A DNA stretch of 64,000 bases from Psychrobacter sp. TAE2020 (GCF_018919485.1 NZ_JAHLMU010000001.1:767801-831800); one strand, 5' to 3'. Positions 1 to 9,429 are shown, numbered from the stretch's first letter. Numbers and translations: made by a program. Notes: generated by a model not told the origin, from the letters alone.

Positions 1-127
1 ATGTATTGCCTCCAGTTGAGTTTCCACCATAAATCAAGATGTCATCACCGGCTTCGCCATGCAATTTATCGTTACCACCATTCGATATTAAAATATCATC
101 GCCATTACCACCATAAATGTAGTCGTT
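1..127 (-). repeat. Direct repeat copy 1 of RTX module
   Basis: These 127 bases are identical to 514-640, an offset of 513 bp (171 codons), so an RTX calcium-binding block inside the adhesin has been duplicated in frame. The copy may extend to the left, beyond the window. Confidence 0.92.
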
Positions 128-3100
128 ATTCACGCCACCCTTTAGAGTGTCATTACCATCGCCACCATATAATAGGGAGTAATCACTAGTAGCTGTGAAA
201 ATATCATCGCCATCAGTACCGACCCATTTTTGACCCGCCATAGCTTCAATAGTCGCTCTATCCCAAACGGTCCCATCATCAAAATAGATGTTGTCAACAC
301 CCCATTGATTAAACTGATTACTGAGAAGTATAGTCCCACCCCCTGCTGATATAGTTAGACCTTGGTCGACTCGAGTAAAAGTAACGTCAGAAGGATTGAA
401 TCCTGTTAATTCCAATTTATTTGAGCCTTCTGAATCTAAGACATGAACACTCGAGTTACTTGAAAAATCTTTGGCATCAAAGACATAAGTATCATTACCT
501 GCTCCGCCATAAAATGTATTGCCTCCAGTTGAGTTTCCACCATAAATCAAGATGTCATCACCGGCTTCGCCATGCAATTTATCGTTACCACCATTCGATA
601 TTAAAATATCATCGCCATTACCACCATAAATGTAGTCGTTTCCAGCAGATCCTTTTACGATATCAATAACATCAGCTGACTCAAAGTATTCCGAAGCATT
701 AGACATAACGAAATCTAATGTTGTACTGTTTCCAGCTATATCGGATGCTTGAATTTGATAGTTACCCTCTACAAATGGAATGTTAGTGGCATCAGCAAGT
801 GGTACCAAAGTGCCATTTTCTAACTTAAAGGCTTGCAACGTGTCTTGGTCTATATCTGCATTAACCTCTAGCTGATTAGTAGCAGTGTTGAAGTTTAGAA
901 TTTGACCTAATACAGGAGCAGTAGCATCGATAGTAATATCTTTTACTGCAGTAAAGCTCTCATTGAGCGCCTGATCCGTTACTTTTGCTCTAAAGCTGTA
1001 ATCACCATCCGCTAAGTCAGAAACCGTACCATTTGCTAATACTTGCCAAGTAATGCCTCCATCAGTTGAGTACTGATACTCAACTTGGCTTCCAACTTCA
1101 TTGTTCTTAACTGTTAAGTCAAACGAGCGATCAGAGGTGATACCATCGTCCTGAGATAGTCCGGTATCTTCAAAGTTATTAAATACTAACTCACCAGGCT
1201 CTGGAGGCGTTACATCTGAAGTGATATTGATCCCATAGTGTCCGACTTGATTATTATCTAAATCAATAACTTTCACATAAAAGTCTTCTGCCAGCTTCTC
1301 AGCCTCTAAGCCAAGATCAGTACGGTTTGAACGATAAGAATAAGAACCATCAGCTGCCAAGGTAAGCTTACCATTATCAGTATTAACAGTAACTGGGCTT
1401 GCTGCCGGATTACCTGTTTGGAATACAAGCGACTGTCCATCTACCTGAATTTCATAGTTAGTAGGTGTACTGATAGTGCCATTGTCATCCGCGAAGATAT
1501 TGCCTGTTACGTCTTGATAACCAGTAAATTCAGTATATTCAACATCTTTAGATTCAGTAACTTTAAAATCAATTGATGATCCTGATGAATATACATACAA
1601 GTCGAGAGTATATTTACCTGGTGGTAAAGTACCTGTGCGAAAATCAACCAAGTAAATATTTGAACCTGCTGATGAAATACTACCAGAGGTTGAAGCTGAG
1701 ATTCCTGGCCCTTGAAGGGTATAGCTGTAGTTTCCTTGAATAACATTAGAGCCATTAGAAAGCTCCAGCTGAGGCATCCCACTTTGACCGGTTATTTCAA
1801 ACTCTATAACTTCATTTATATAAGAGGAAGCCTGCTTTTCTACTACCGTTTGCGGCTCACTGACAACGTTAGTTTCAAAGACTTCTTGCAACTCAAAGCT
1901 AGATTTTTGATCAAGTGAGCTAACCTTCACATTGGCAGTCTTAGTAATAATGCCACCTTGCCCATCATTCACTGTATAGGTAAAGCTGTCTTCACCTTTA
2001 AAATCAGTATTTGGTGCGTAAGTGTAGCTGCCATTGGCGTTGACAGTCACTGTACCATTAGCTGCCTCAGTTGATAATGCATAGGTAAGGGTGTCACCAT
2101 CGACATCAGTCGCTTCAGCAAGTACACCTGTATCGATGATGTTTTCAGCAACACCAATGATGCTGTTCTCTGATACCGGTGCATCATTTACTGCAGCGAT
2201 AGTGACATTAGCAGTCTGCGTAATAATGCCGCCTTTACCGTCATTAATCGTATAGGTGAAGCTGTCACTACCATTGAAGTCAGCATTCGGAGTATAGGTG
2301 TAGCTGCCGTCTTTGCCCACTACCACTTTGCCATTAGCAGAATTGGTGGCGATGGCGTAAGTCAATGCATCACCATCAGCGTCAGTGGCTTTAGCTAACA
2401 TGCCTTTGGCTACTGTGTCTTCAGTCGCTGTAATCGCAGTATTGGTTGAGACGGGTAGATCGTTGACAGAGGCTACGGTAATGTTCGCCGTTTTAGTAAT
2501 AAGACCGCCCTGTCCATCACTAACAGTGTAGGTGAAGCTGTCAGTCCCATTGAAGTTGGTATTAGGTGTGTAGGTGTAGCTGCCATCTGCATTGACAACG
2601 ACTTTGCCATTAATAGCAGCGGTGCCTAACGTATAAGTTAATGCATCGCCATCCACATCAGTGGCTTTGGTCAGCATACCTTTAGCAATGGTATCTTCTG
2701 TTGCAACAATCGTGGTGTCCGTTGACACGGGCGCATCATTTACTGCAGCTATAGTGACATTAGCGGTTTGGGTGATAATGCCACCTTTGCCATCATTGAT
2801 GGTATAGATGAAGCTGTCACTACCATTGAAGTCAGCATTTGGCGTGTAAGTGTAGCTGCCGTCTTTGCCTACAACTACTTTGCCATTAGCTGCTGTGTCT
2901 TTTAGTGCATAGCTTAAGACATCGCCATCTGCATCAGTGGCTTTAGCTAACATGCCTTTGGCTACTGTGTCTTCAGTCGCTTTAATCGCAGTATTGGTTG
3001 AGACGGGTAGATCGTTGACAGAGGCTACGGTGATATTCGCCGTTTGGGTGATAAAGCCACCTTTTCCATCACTAACAATGTAGGTGAAGCTGTCAGTGCC

Positions 3101-6100
3101 ATTGAGGTTGGTATTAGGTGTGTAGGTGTAGCTGCCATCTTTACCGATGACTACTTTACCGTTAGCGGCAGCTGTTCCTAGCGTATACGTTAAGGTGTCG
3201 CCATCAGCGTCGGTGGCTTTGGTCAGCATACCTTTAGCAACGGTATCTTCAGTAGCGGCAATAACACTGTCTGTTGACACTGGAAGATCATTCACAGCCG
3301 CCACAGTGATGTTGGCAGTCTTAGTAATGATGCCGCCATTGCCATCACTGACGGTGTAAGTAAAGCTGTCTTCGCCATTGAAGTTGGCGTTTGGGGTGTA
3401 GCTGTAGCTGCCATCTTTATTGACAAGTGCAGTCCCGTTTTTAGCAGCTGAGGCGATGGCATAAGTTAAGGTATCACCATCAACATCAGTGGCTTTAGCG
3501 AGTATTCCTGTAGCAACGGTGTCTTCTGTTGCCGCAATCATGCTGTTCTCTGATACCGGTGCATCGTTCACTGCTGCTACGTTAATGGTCGCGGTTTGGG
3601 TGATGATGCCACCTTGACCATCACTGACGGTGTAAGTAAAGCTGTCTTCGCCATTGAAGTTGGCGTTTGGGGTGTAGCTGTAGCTGCCGTCTTTATTGAC
3701 AAGTGCAGTCCCGTTTTTAGCAGCTGAGGCGATGGCATAAGTTAAGGTATCGCCATCGACATCAGTGGCTTTAGCGAGTATTCCTGTAGCAACGGTGTCT
3801 TCTGTTGCCGCAATCATGCTGTTCTCTGATACCGGTGCATCATTCACTGCTGCCACGTTAATGGTCGCGGTCTGCGTGATAATGCCACCTTGGCCATCAT
3901 CGATGGTATAGGTGAAAGTGTCTTTACCATTGAAGTCAGCATTTGGCGTATAGGTGTAGCTGCCGTCTTTGCCGATGACTACTTTACCGTTGGCAGCACC
4001 AGTAGCGATGGCGTAAGTCAATGCATCACCATCAACGTCAGTGGCAGCTTCTAGTTTGCCACTAACAACGGTGTCTTCGGTCGCTGCAATGATAGAGTCT
4101 TTTGAGACGGGTAGATCGTTGACAGAGGCTACGGTAATATTCGCCGTTTTAGTAATAAGACCGCCCTGTCCATCACTAATGGTATAGGTGAAGCTGTCTG
4201 TGCCATTGAAGTCAGCATTAGGCGTGTAGGTGTAGCTGCCATCTTTACCGATGACTACTTTACCGTTAGCGGCAGCGGCTCCTAGCGTATACGTTAAGGT
4301 ATCGCCATCCACATCTGTGGCTTTGGCCAGCATACCTTTAGCGACTGTGTCTTCGGTTGCCGCAATGGTGCTGTTCTCTGATACCGGTGCATCGTTCACT
4401 GCCGCCACATTAACCGTAGCAGTTTGAGTGATCACGCCACCTTTCCCGTCATTAATGGTATAGGTGAAAGTGTCTTTACCATTAAAGTTGGCATTAGATG
4501 TGTAGGTGTAGCTGCCGTCTTTACCGATGACTACTTTGCCGTTGGTAGCGCCAGTGGCGATGGCGTAGGTTAATGCATCACCATCAACGTCAGTGGCAGC
4601 TTCTAGTTTGCCACTAACAACGGTGTCTTCGGTCGCTGCAATGATAGAGTCTTTTGAGACAGGTAGATCGTTGACAGAGGCTACGGTAATATTCGCCGTT
4701 TTAGTAATAAGACCGCCCTGTCCATCACTAACAGTGTAGGTGAAGCTGTCAGTGCCATTGAAATTAGCATTTGGCGTGTAAGTGTAGCTGCCGTCTTTAC
4801 CGATGACTACTTTACCGTTAGCGGCAGCTGTTCCTAGCGTATACGTTAAGGTGTCGCCATCAACATCAGTGGCTTTGGCCAGCATACCTGTAGCAACAGT
4901 GTCTTCTGTTGCCGCAATCGTGCTGTTCTCTGATACTGGCACATCATTCACTGCCGCCACATTAACCGTAGCAGTTTGAGTGATCACGCCACCTTTCCCG
5001 TCATTAATCGTATAGGTGAAGCTGTCTGTGCCATTGAAGTTAGCATTAGGCGTGTAAGTGTAGCTGCCATCTTTGCCGATGACTACTTTACCGTTAGCGG
5101 CAGCTGTTCCCAGCGTATAAGCTAAGGTATCGCCATCAGCGTCAGTGGCTTTAGCTAACAAGCCTTTAGCAATGGTATCTTCGGTTGCCGCAATAGTGCT
5201 GTTTTCTGACACTGGCACATCATTCACTGCTGCGACATTAACCGTAGCAGTTTGAGTGATCACGCCACCTTTCCCGTCATTAATCGTATAGGTGAAGCTG
5301 TCTTTGCCATTGAAGTCAGCATTTGGCGTGTAAGTGTAGCTGCCGTCTTTACCGATGACTACTTTACCGTTAGCGGCAGCTGTTCCTAGCGTATACGTTA
5401 AGGTGTCGCCATCAACATCAGTGGCTTTGGCCAGCATACCTTTAGCGACTGTGTCTTCGGTTGCCGCAATCGTAGTATCCGTTGACACGGGTGCATCATT
5501 GACCGCCGCGATAGTGACATTAGCGGTTTGGGTGATAATGCCACCTTTGCCATCATTGATGGTATAGGTGAAGCTGTCAATACCATTGAAATCAGCATTC
5601 GGGGTATAAGTATAACTACCGTCTTTGCCTACAACTACTTTGCCATTAGCTGCTGTGTCTTTTAGTGCATAGCTTAAGACATCGCCATCTGCATCAGTGG
5701 CTTTAGCTAACATGCCTTTGACTACTGTGTCTTCGGAAGCCTTAATCGCAGTATTGGTTGAGACGGGTAGATCGTTGACAGAGGCTACGGTAATGTTCGC
5801 CGTTTTAGTAATAAGACCGCCCTGTCCATCACTAATGGTATAGGTGAAGCTATCGGTGCCATTGAAATTAGCATTTGGTGTATAGCTATAACTGCCATCT
5901 GCATTGACAACGACTTTGCCATTAATAGTAGCGGTGCCTAACGTATAAGTTAAAGTATCACCATCCACATCTGTGGCTTTAGTCAGCATACCTTTAGCAA
6001 CGGTGTCTTCGGTTGCCGCAATGGTGCTGTTCTCTGACACGGGCGCATCATTGACCGCCGAGATAGTGACATTAGCGGTCTGTGTAATAATGCCGCCTTT

Positions 6101-6817
6101 CCCATCACTAATCGTATAGGTGAAGGTATCTTTACCATTAAAGTTAGCATTTGGAGTATAGGTATAACTGCCGTCTTTACCCACTACTACTTTGCCATTA
6201 GTAGCATTGGTGGCGATGGCGTAAGTCAATGCATCGCCATCAGCGTCAGTCGCCGCTTGTAGTTTGCCAGTAACAATCGTGTCTTCTGTGGTAGTAATAG
6301 GAGAGTCTTTTGAGATAGGTAGCTTGTTAGCAGGCAACTTTGGCGAATCGTCACTCGAACCACTACTTAGAGCCGCAATCCCTAATACCGCTGCGCCGAG
6401 TGAACCTAATAAGATACCATTACTAATACCGCCAATTAACGAAGCATCACTGATCATTTCCGACACAAGTGTCTTATAAGAGCTTTCTGAGGCTACTCCT
6501 GAAATTGCACCTGTGTCAGGATTTACATAGTTGAATTCAACGAAGCCAGACTCTGTTACTGTACCAAGCTGGATATTCTCAGTTGTATAATAATCTTCTA
6601 GGGTTAATAAAATATTATCGTTCTCATCTGCAATCTGTAGGTTATTATCAATTTTTTTTGCTTTTATATTTGATGGTAGTTGACCTGTTTTACTTTCTGT
6701 AAGGATAATTTTCATACCCTCTTCCATACTAACCTTAGTAGGTTTAATACTACTTAATACCTGGGCAAGCTGATTACTGCCGTTTTTTTGCACAACTAGT
6801 TGAATTACTTGAGTCAT
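1..6817 (-). CDS. Giant BapA/RTX-type repeat adhesin, partial (3' end beyond window)
   Basis: This is a very large surface or secreted adhesin, probably exported by a type I secretion system and used in biofilm or surface attachment. The frame starts with ATG at 6817, behind a Shine-Dalgarno AAGGA at 6824-6828, and stays open to position 1, giving at least 2272 codons without the true C-terminus. Residues 1-110 resemble the BapA prefix domain. Residues 127-152 form a Gly/Ala/Leu-rich hydrophobic stretch. Residues about 166-1637 are 16 cadherin/VCBS-like repeats of 92 residues (motifs TEDT, ATDxDGD, NGKVV, GSYTYTPN, DGxGG, VNDxPVS). Ig-like segments follow, then RTX nonapeptides (GGxGxDxL types) and a haemolysin-related domain with the motif FADGTVW-like FDDGTVW. 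RTX modules at the C-terminal side are expected for type I substrates. No transporter genes lie in the window. Family call is firm; adhesion role is inferred. Confidence 0.88.
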   Translation of the reverse strand, partial: MTQVIQLVVQKNGSNQLAQVLSSIKPTKVSMEEGMKIILTESKTGQLPSNIKAKKIDNNLQIADENDNILLTLEDYYTTENIQLGTVTESGFVEFNYVNPDTGAISGVASESSYKTLVSEMISDASLIGGISNGILLGSLGAAVLGIAALSSGSSDDSPKLPANKLPISKDSPITTTEDTIVTGKLQAATDADGDALTYAIATNATNGKVVVGKDGSYTYTPNANFNGKDTFTYTISDGKGGIITQTANVTISAVNDAPVSENSTIAATEDTVAKGMLTKATDVDGDTLTYTLGTATINGKVVVNADGSYSYTPNANFNGTDSFTYTISDGQGGLITKTANITVASVNDLPVSTNTAIKASEDTVVKGMLAKATDADGDVLSYALKDTAANGKVVVGKDGSYTYTPNADFNGIDSFTYTINDGKGGIITQTANVTIAAVNDAPVSTDTTIAATEDTVAKGMLAKATDVDGDTLTYTLGTAAANGKVVIGKDGSYTYTPNADFNGKDSFTYTINDGKGGVITQTATVNVAAVNDVPVSENSTIAATEDTIAKGLLAKATDADGDTLAYTLGTAAANGKVVIGKDGSYTYTPNANFNGTDSFTYTINDGKGGVITQTATVNVAAVNDVPVSENSTIAATEDTVATGMLAKATDVDGDTLTYTLGTAAANGKVVIGKDGSYTYTPNANFNGTDSFTYTVSDGQGGLITKTANITVASVNDLPVSKDSIIAATEDTVVSGKLEAATDVDGDALTYAIATGATNGKVVIGKDGSYTYTSNANFNGKDTFTYTINDGKGGVITQTATVNVAAVNDAPVSENSTIAATEDTVAKGMLAKATDVDGDTLTYTLGAAAANGKVVIGKDGSYTYTPNADFNGTDSFTYTISDGQGGLITKTANITVASVNDLPVSKDSIIAATEDTVVSGKLEAATDVDGDALTYAIATGAANGKVVIGKDGSYTYTPNADFNGKDTFTYTIDDGQGGIITQTATINVAAVNDAPVSENSMIAATEDTVATGILAKATDVDGDTLTYAIASAAKNGTALVNKDGSYSYTPNANFNGEDSFTYTVSDGQGGIITQTATINVAAVNDAPVSENSMIAATEDTVATGILAKATDVDGDTLTYAIASAAKNGTALVNKDGSYSYTPNANFNGEDSFTYTVSDGNGGIITKTANITVAAVNDLPVSTDSVIAATEDTVAKGMLTKATDADGDTLTYTLGTAAANGKVVIGKDGSYTYTPNTNLNGTDSFTYIVSDGKGGFITQTANITVASVNDLPVSTNTAIKATEDTVAKGMLAKATDADGDVLSYALKDTAANGKVVVGKDGSYTYTPNADFNGSDSFIYTINDGKGGIITQTANVTIAAVNDAPVSTDTTIVATEDTIAKGMLTKATDVDGDALTYTLGTAAINGKVVVNADGSYTYTPNTNFNGTDSFTYTVSDGQGGLITKTANITVASVNDLPVSTNTAITATEDTVAKGMLAKATDADGDALTYAIATNSANGKVVVGKDGSYTYTPNADFNGSDSFTYTINDGKGGIITQTANVTIAAVNDAPVSENSIIGVAENIIDTGVLAEATDVDGDTLTYALSTEAANGTVTVNANGSYTYAPNTDFKGEDSFTYTVNDGQGGIITKTANVKVSSLDQKSSFELQEVFETNVVSEPQTVVEKQASSYINEVIEFEITGQSGMPQLELSNGSNVIQGNYSYTLQGPGISASTSGSISSAGSNIYLVDFRTGTLPPGKYTLDLYVYSSGSSIDFKVTESKDVEYTEFTGYQDVTGNIFADDNGTISTPTNYEIQVDGQSLVFQTGNPAASPVTVNTDNGKLTLAADGSYSYRSNRTDLGLEAEKLAEDFYVKVIDLDNNQVGHYGINITSDVTPPEPGELVFNNFEDTGLSQDDGITSDRSFDLTVKNNEVGSQVEYQYSTDGGITWQVLANGTVSDLADGDYSFRAKVTDQALNESFTAVKDITIDATAPVLGQILNFNTATNQLEVNADIDQDTLQAFKLENGTLVPLADATNIPFVEGNYQIQASDIAGNSTTLDFVMSNASEYFESADVIDIVKGSAGNDYIYGGNGDDILISNGGNDKLHGEAGDDILIYGGNSTGGNTFYGGAGNDTYVFDAKDFSSNSSVHVLDSEGSNKLELTGFNPSDVTFTRVDQGLTISAGGGTILLSNQFNQWGVDNIYFDDGTVWDRATIEAMAGQKWVGTDGDDIFTATSDYSLLYGGDGNDTLKGGVNNDYIYGGNGDDILISNGGNDKLHGEAGDDILIYGGNSTGGNT
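514..640 (-). repeat. Direct repeat copy 2 of RTX module
   Basis: This segment is identical to 1-127. Between the two copies lies one haemolysin-type calcium-binding-related domain, so the repeating unit is an RTX block plus that domain. The divergence begins after the shared agtcgtt at 634-640. Confidence 0.92.
1906..6321 (-). repeat. 16 tandem 276-bp repeats (92 aa each) in the adhesin gene
   Basis: The short motif that marks each unit (gcatc or agatc, coding D-A-P or D-L-P) recurs at 2181, 2457, 2733, 3009, 3285, 3561, 3837, 4113, 4389, 4665, 4941, 5217, 5493, 5769, 6045 and 6321 (last one degenerate). Every step is exactly 276 bp, so there are no indels in 16 units. The last unit (2181 down to 1906) is the most divergent. 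Units fall into a few interleaved subtypes (PVSENS, PVSTNT, PVSKDS, PVSTDT starts). Confidence 0.93.
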
Positions 6818-6833
6818 GAGACATCCTTGGTAA

Positions 6834-6856
6834 ACCTGCTTACTTATTAAGCAGGT
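6834..6856 (-). promoter_or_regulatory. Hairpin in the adhesin 5' leader
   Basis: A perfect 9-bp inverted repeat (ACCTGCTTA / TAAGCAGGT, 5-nt loop) ends five bases before the Shine-Dalgarno AAGGA of the adhesin gene. It has no following T-run, so it is not a terminator. Such a position suits control of ribosome access or mRNA stability, but this is inference. Confidence 0.55.
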
Positions 6857-7073
6857 CTAAATAGAGTGAAAGATATTTTGTTGTTTTTTGGTGACATTAA
6901 CTAACTATGCTGATTCAATAGTAGCTCACAATAGTTTATTTTAGAAGTGAAATATGAATAAATAAACTATGCGAATTCTTAATAGATATTTTTTTATACA
7001 TTTCAAATAAACAAGTGTTTTATGAAGATAGTTATATAAAAATTGGATCAAAACCAATCTCAAAATCCAGACA

Positions 7074-7108
7074 TAAAAAAATCCGACCACCTAAGTGATC
7101 GGATTTTT
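7074..7108 (-). terminator. Intrinsic terminator of ssrA
   Basis: On the minus strand a stem of AAAAATCCGATCAC pairs with GTGGTCGGATTTTT (one T-G wobble) around the loop TTAG, and is followed by a T-run. It begins 6 bases after the CCA end of the tmRNA. It would also stop plus-strand transcription coming from the adhesin side. Confidence 0.85.
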
Positions 7109-7114
7109 AATATT

Positions 7115-7473
7115 TGGTGGAGATGGCGGGAGTTGAACCCGCGTCCGCCAGCATTACGCTCATGAATCTACATGTTTAGTTTCTGTCTTTAATTTTAGTC
7201 TGCACCGATCCGACAGTCAGGATGGATTAGCCGATTCTCTACTTTTGAACCCAAAGGATTGAGACAATCCCTTGTGGCGATCCTACATGCGGACGCTTCA
7301 ACTTAGTTGACCAACTGTAGGTGATCAGCAACCAAGTAAACAGGGTTTAAGCTGCTAGAGCGTAATTTTCGTCGTTTGCGACTATAACAATATATGTTGG
7401 ATTAACGAGAGGACATATACTCTCGACATGCATCATTGAGTTTCATCACCAGCGTCGAAGCCAGAACATCCCC
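7115..7473 (-). ncRNA. ssrA: Transfer-messenger RNA (tmRNA)
   Basis: tmRNA rescues stalled ribosomes by acting first as alanine tRNA and then as a short mRNA for a degradation tag. The 5' end GGGG at 7473 and the 3' end with encoded CCA (7115-7117) form the tRNA-like domain, including the T-arm GGTTCAACTCCCGCC-type sequence near 7125-7140. The reading frame at 7379-7347 encodes A-N-D-E-N-Y-A-L-A-A and stop TAA, the gamma-proteobacterial tag. Length is 359 nt, normal for a one-piece tmRNA. No split or permuted form is seen. Confidence 0.96.
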
Positions 7474-7486
7474 AATAGAAGAGCAT

Positions 7487-7516
7487 ATTATATAGCAAGT
7501 CACTATCCTATTTCAA
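7487..7516 (-). promoter_or_regulatory. ssrA promoter
   Basis: The minus strand shows a -35 TTGAAA (7516-7511), an 18-bp spacer and a perfect -10 TATAAT (7492-7487). The -10 lies 13 bases before the mature tmRNA 5' end, leaving room for a short precursor. Confidence 0.7.
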
Positions 7517-7667
7517 TCGATAACTGACAATATTACATCACGTTACATCTACGGCTGTTTAGACTTGCTTGCCAAGCTGACTTGATAGCGTTGACTAACC
7601 TAGCAGGCTAATAGCTTTATTGGTTATAACTTACTTTATAGTATTAGCTCACTGTATATAGCTCACT

Positions 7668-8339
7668 TTATAAAAGTATCTTATTTAACCAAACACCAAT
7701 GCCCTGAATCTGTGGCATACATACTTGATGGGCCATAGGATAAGTACGGTAGTCGACATTATAGCCTTTAGCGGCTAAGGTTTTAGAGGCCTGCTCACCT
7801 AGCGATACTGGAACTACCGGATCATGAGTACCATGCTCAATCAATATCGGCAGCTCTTTATTGGCTGCACTGTAATCAATAGTATCATTGGTGGCCAGAT
7901 AAGTAGATAAGCACAACAAGCCAGCCAAAGGCTTAGGATAGCTCAGCGCTAAATGATAAGCTACTGCCCCACCTTGCGAAAACCCAGCAATAACGATATT
8001 TTCAGCAGATATCCCACGCCCTATCTCACGGCTAATGAGATCTTGAATATACTGAGTCGACTGCTCGATTTGTGCCACATCTACTTTGCGATCCAAACTC
8101 ATCTCAAATATATCGTACCATGACGGCATGATCATGCCACCGTTGATAGTAACAGGACGCTTAGGAGCATGCGGAAATACAAAGCGCACAGCCATGTCAT
8201 CGTTCAAGCCCAATTGCGGTACTACCGGCTCAAAGTCATGGCCACTAGCACCCAAACCATGTAACCAAATAACAGCGCGATCTATCTGCTTTTGGGCTGG
8301 ATTGTGCTCAACCATGACACACTCTAAATAGTTACTCAT
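7668..8339 (-). CDS. Carboxylesterase/phospholipase family alpha/beta hydrolase
   Basis: This is a cytosolic serine esterase of the carboxylesterase 2/acyl-protein thioesterase family (Pseudomonas EstB-like), acting on short-chain esters; the natural substrate is not known from sequence. Visible features in its 223 residues are the oxyanion-side motif LHGLGASG (26-33), the nucleophile elbow GFSQGG with Ser121, and the rest of the triad Asp173 (THDPVVP) and His204 (MAHQV). There is no signal peptide. The ATG at 8339 is preceded by AAAGGATG, a good ribosome site. Length is normal for the family. It lies between tmRNA and a divergent two-component system and looks monocistronic. Confidence 0.88.
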   Translation of the reverse strand: MSNYLECVMVEHNPAQKQIDRAVIWLHGLGASGHDFEPVVPQLGLNDDMAVRFVFPHAPKRPVTINGGMIMPSWYDIFEMSLDRKVDVAQIEQSTQYIQDLISREIGRGISAENIVIAGFSQGGAVAYHLALSYPKPLAGLLCLSTYLATNDTIDYSAANKELPILIEHGTHDPVVPVSLGEQASKTLAAKGYNVDYRTYPMAHQVCMPQIQGIGVWLNKILL

Positions 8340-8628
8340 AAAACATCCTTTAATTATATAAAATTATCCATCAATTTTTCACAACTTTTGGTGGCTAAGC
8401 AAACAATACTGAACGGCTTTTATGCTACGATAATTTAAAGCGCTCAAAGCCACTAACAGCTCATTGCTAAAGCAATTAGCAATTTATGGCCATTTAGCCA
8501 TTAGCGTTTTATGATGCTTTATCCTCAGTTTTCAATGTCTATTGTTAAATGGCTTTTTTTAACTGACTGTTGTTGCCAGTATATTTTAAATATCCATCCA
8601 CTAACGTCTTAACGACTAAGTAGCGCTC

Positions 8629-9429
8629 ATGACTCATATTTTATTGGTAGAAGACGATCCAGCTATCGCTATGTCATTAAAAGTCACTTGCAAACGTGAA
8701 GGCTGGCAAATCACTTGGTTAGACAATGCTAGTAGCGTATTGCCCATGCTACATACTGCTGAGGCGCAAGATCTATCGGCAATAATACTCGATGTTGGTC
8801 TACCAGATGGTGATGGCTTGAGCCTCTGTCAACAGATTCGCCACGCTCCTGATATTCACCAGTTAAAAGACACGCCTATTATTTTCTTGACCGCTCGTAG
8901 TGATGAAGTCGATCGTATCTTGGGCTTAGAGATGGGCGGTGATGACTATTGTGCCAAGCCCTTTAGTCCCCGAGAGTTAGTAGCCCGACTCAAAGCTATT
9001 TGGCGTCGGGAGCAGCTACTTACCCAGCAGTCTGCCAAGCAACAGAATGCCTCTGTAAGCTCGCCTGATTATAACTCAAGTCAGACTGTTAATAGCAATA
9101 CTACCACTGCAGCACAAGCGCTAACTTTTGAGTGCCTAGCAGGTATTTGGTACTATCAGCCGCTTAATTATTCGCTGACATGGCAGCAACGAAAGTTGGA
9201 GCTTAGCAATACCGAACGTAAAATCTTATTGACCTTATTACAAGCACCCAATCAGGTCTTTAGTCGTGAACAACTCTTAAATGCCGTTAGTGACTATCCC
9301 GACCACCGTTTGGCGCGGACTATTGATAGCCATATCAAGTCCATTCGCAAACAGCTGGCTACTATTCGCCCAGACATTGATGTCATCCATACCCATCGCG
9401 GCTTGGGTTATGCGTTGTGCCCTGCCTAA
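8629..9429 (+). CDS. creB: OmpR-family response regulator, CreB-like
   Basis: This is the DNA-binding partner of the sensor kinase that follows. The receiver domain (1-125) has the acidic pocket Glu8-Asp9-Asp10, phosphoacceptor Asp55 in LDVGLPD, Thr88 and Lys110 (AKPFSPREL). The winged-helix DNA-binding domain covers about 185-264 (LSNTERKIL, RTIDSHIKSIRKQL, HRGLGY). The string LTARSDEVDR and the motif around HTHRGLGY match CreB better than other OmpR members. The linker (131-165) is rich in Q, N and S, unlike enterobacterial CreB. The stop codon overlaps the ATG of the kinase (TAATG), so the two are translationally coupled. CreBC in other bacteria responds to metabolic state and peptidoglycan stress; that role here is inferred. 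Confidence 0.82.
   Translation: MTHILLVEDDPAIAMSLKVTCKREGWQITWLDNASSVLPMLHTAEAQDLSAIILDVGLPDGDGLSLCQQIRHAPDIHQLKDTPIIFLTARSDEVDRILGLEMGGDDYCAKPFSPRELVARLKAIWRREQLLTQQSAKQQNASVSSPDYNSSQTVNSNTTTAAQALTFECLAGIWYYQPLNYSLTWQQRKLELSNTERKILLTLLQAPNQVFSREQLLNAVSDYPDHRLARTIDSHIKSIRKQLATIRPDIDVIHTHRGLGYALCPA

Noticed and set aside
142..1782. Other minus-strand frames (142-339, 1507-1782) inside the adhesin
   Set aside because: They lie in a different frame from the RTX and repeat frame, which is open without a stop across the same bases.
3147..5567. Plus-strand open frames that recur in the repeat array (for example 3147-3359 and 5355-5567)
   Set aside because: They recur only because the underlying minus-strand repeats recur; they have no ribosome sites and mirror the real adhesin frame.
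1906..6321. CRISPR-like array
   Set aside because: The period is 276 bp, the units are coding throughout in one frame, and there are no short repeats with unique spacers.
7120..7160. tRNA gene
   Set aside because: The T-arm and CCA belong to the tRNA-like domain of tmRNA; no separate cloverleaf is present.
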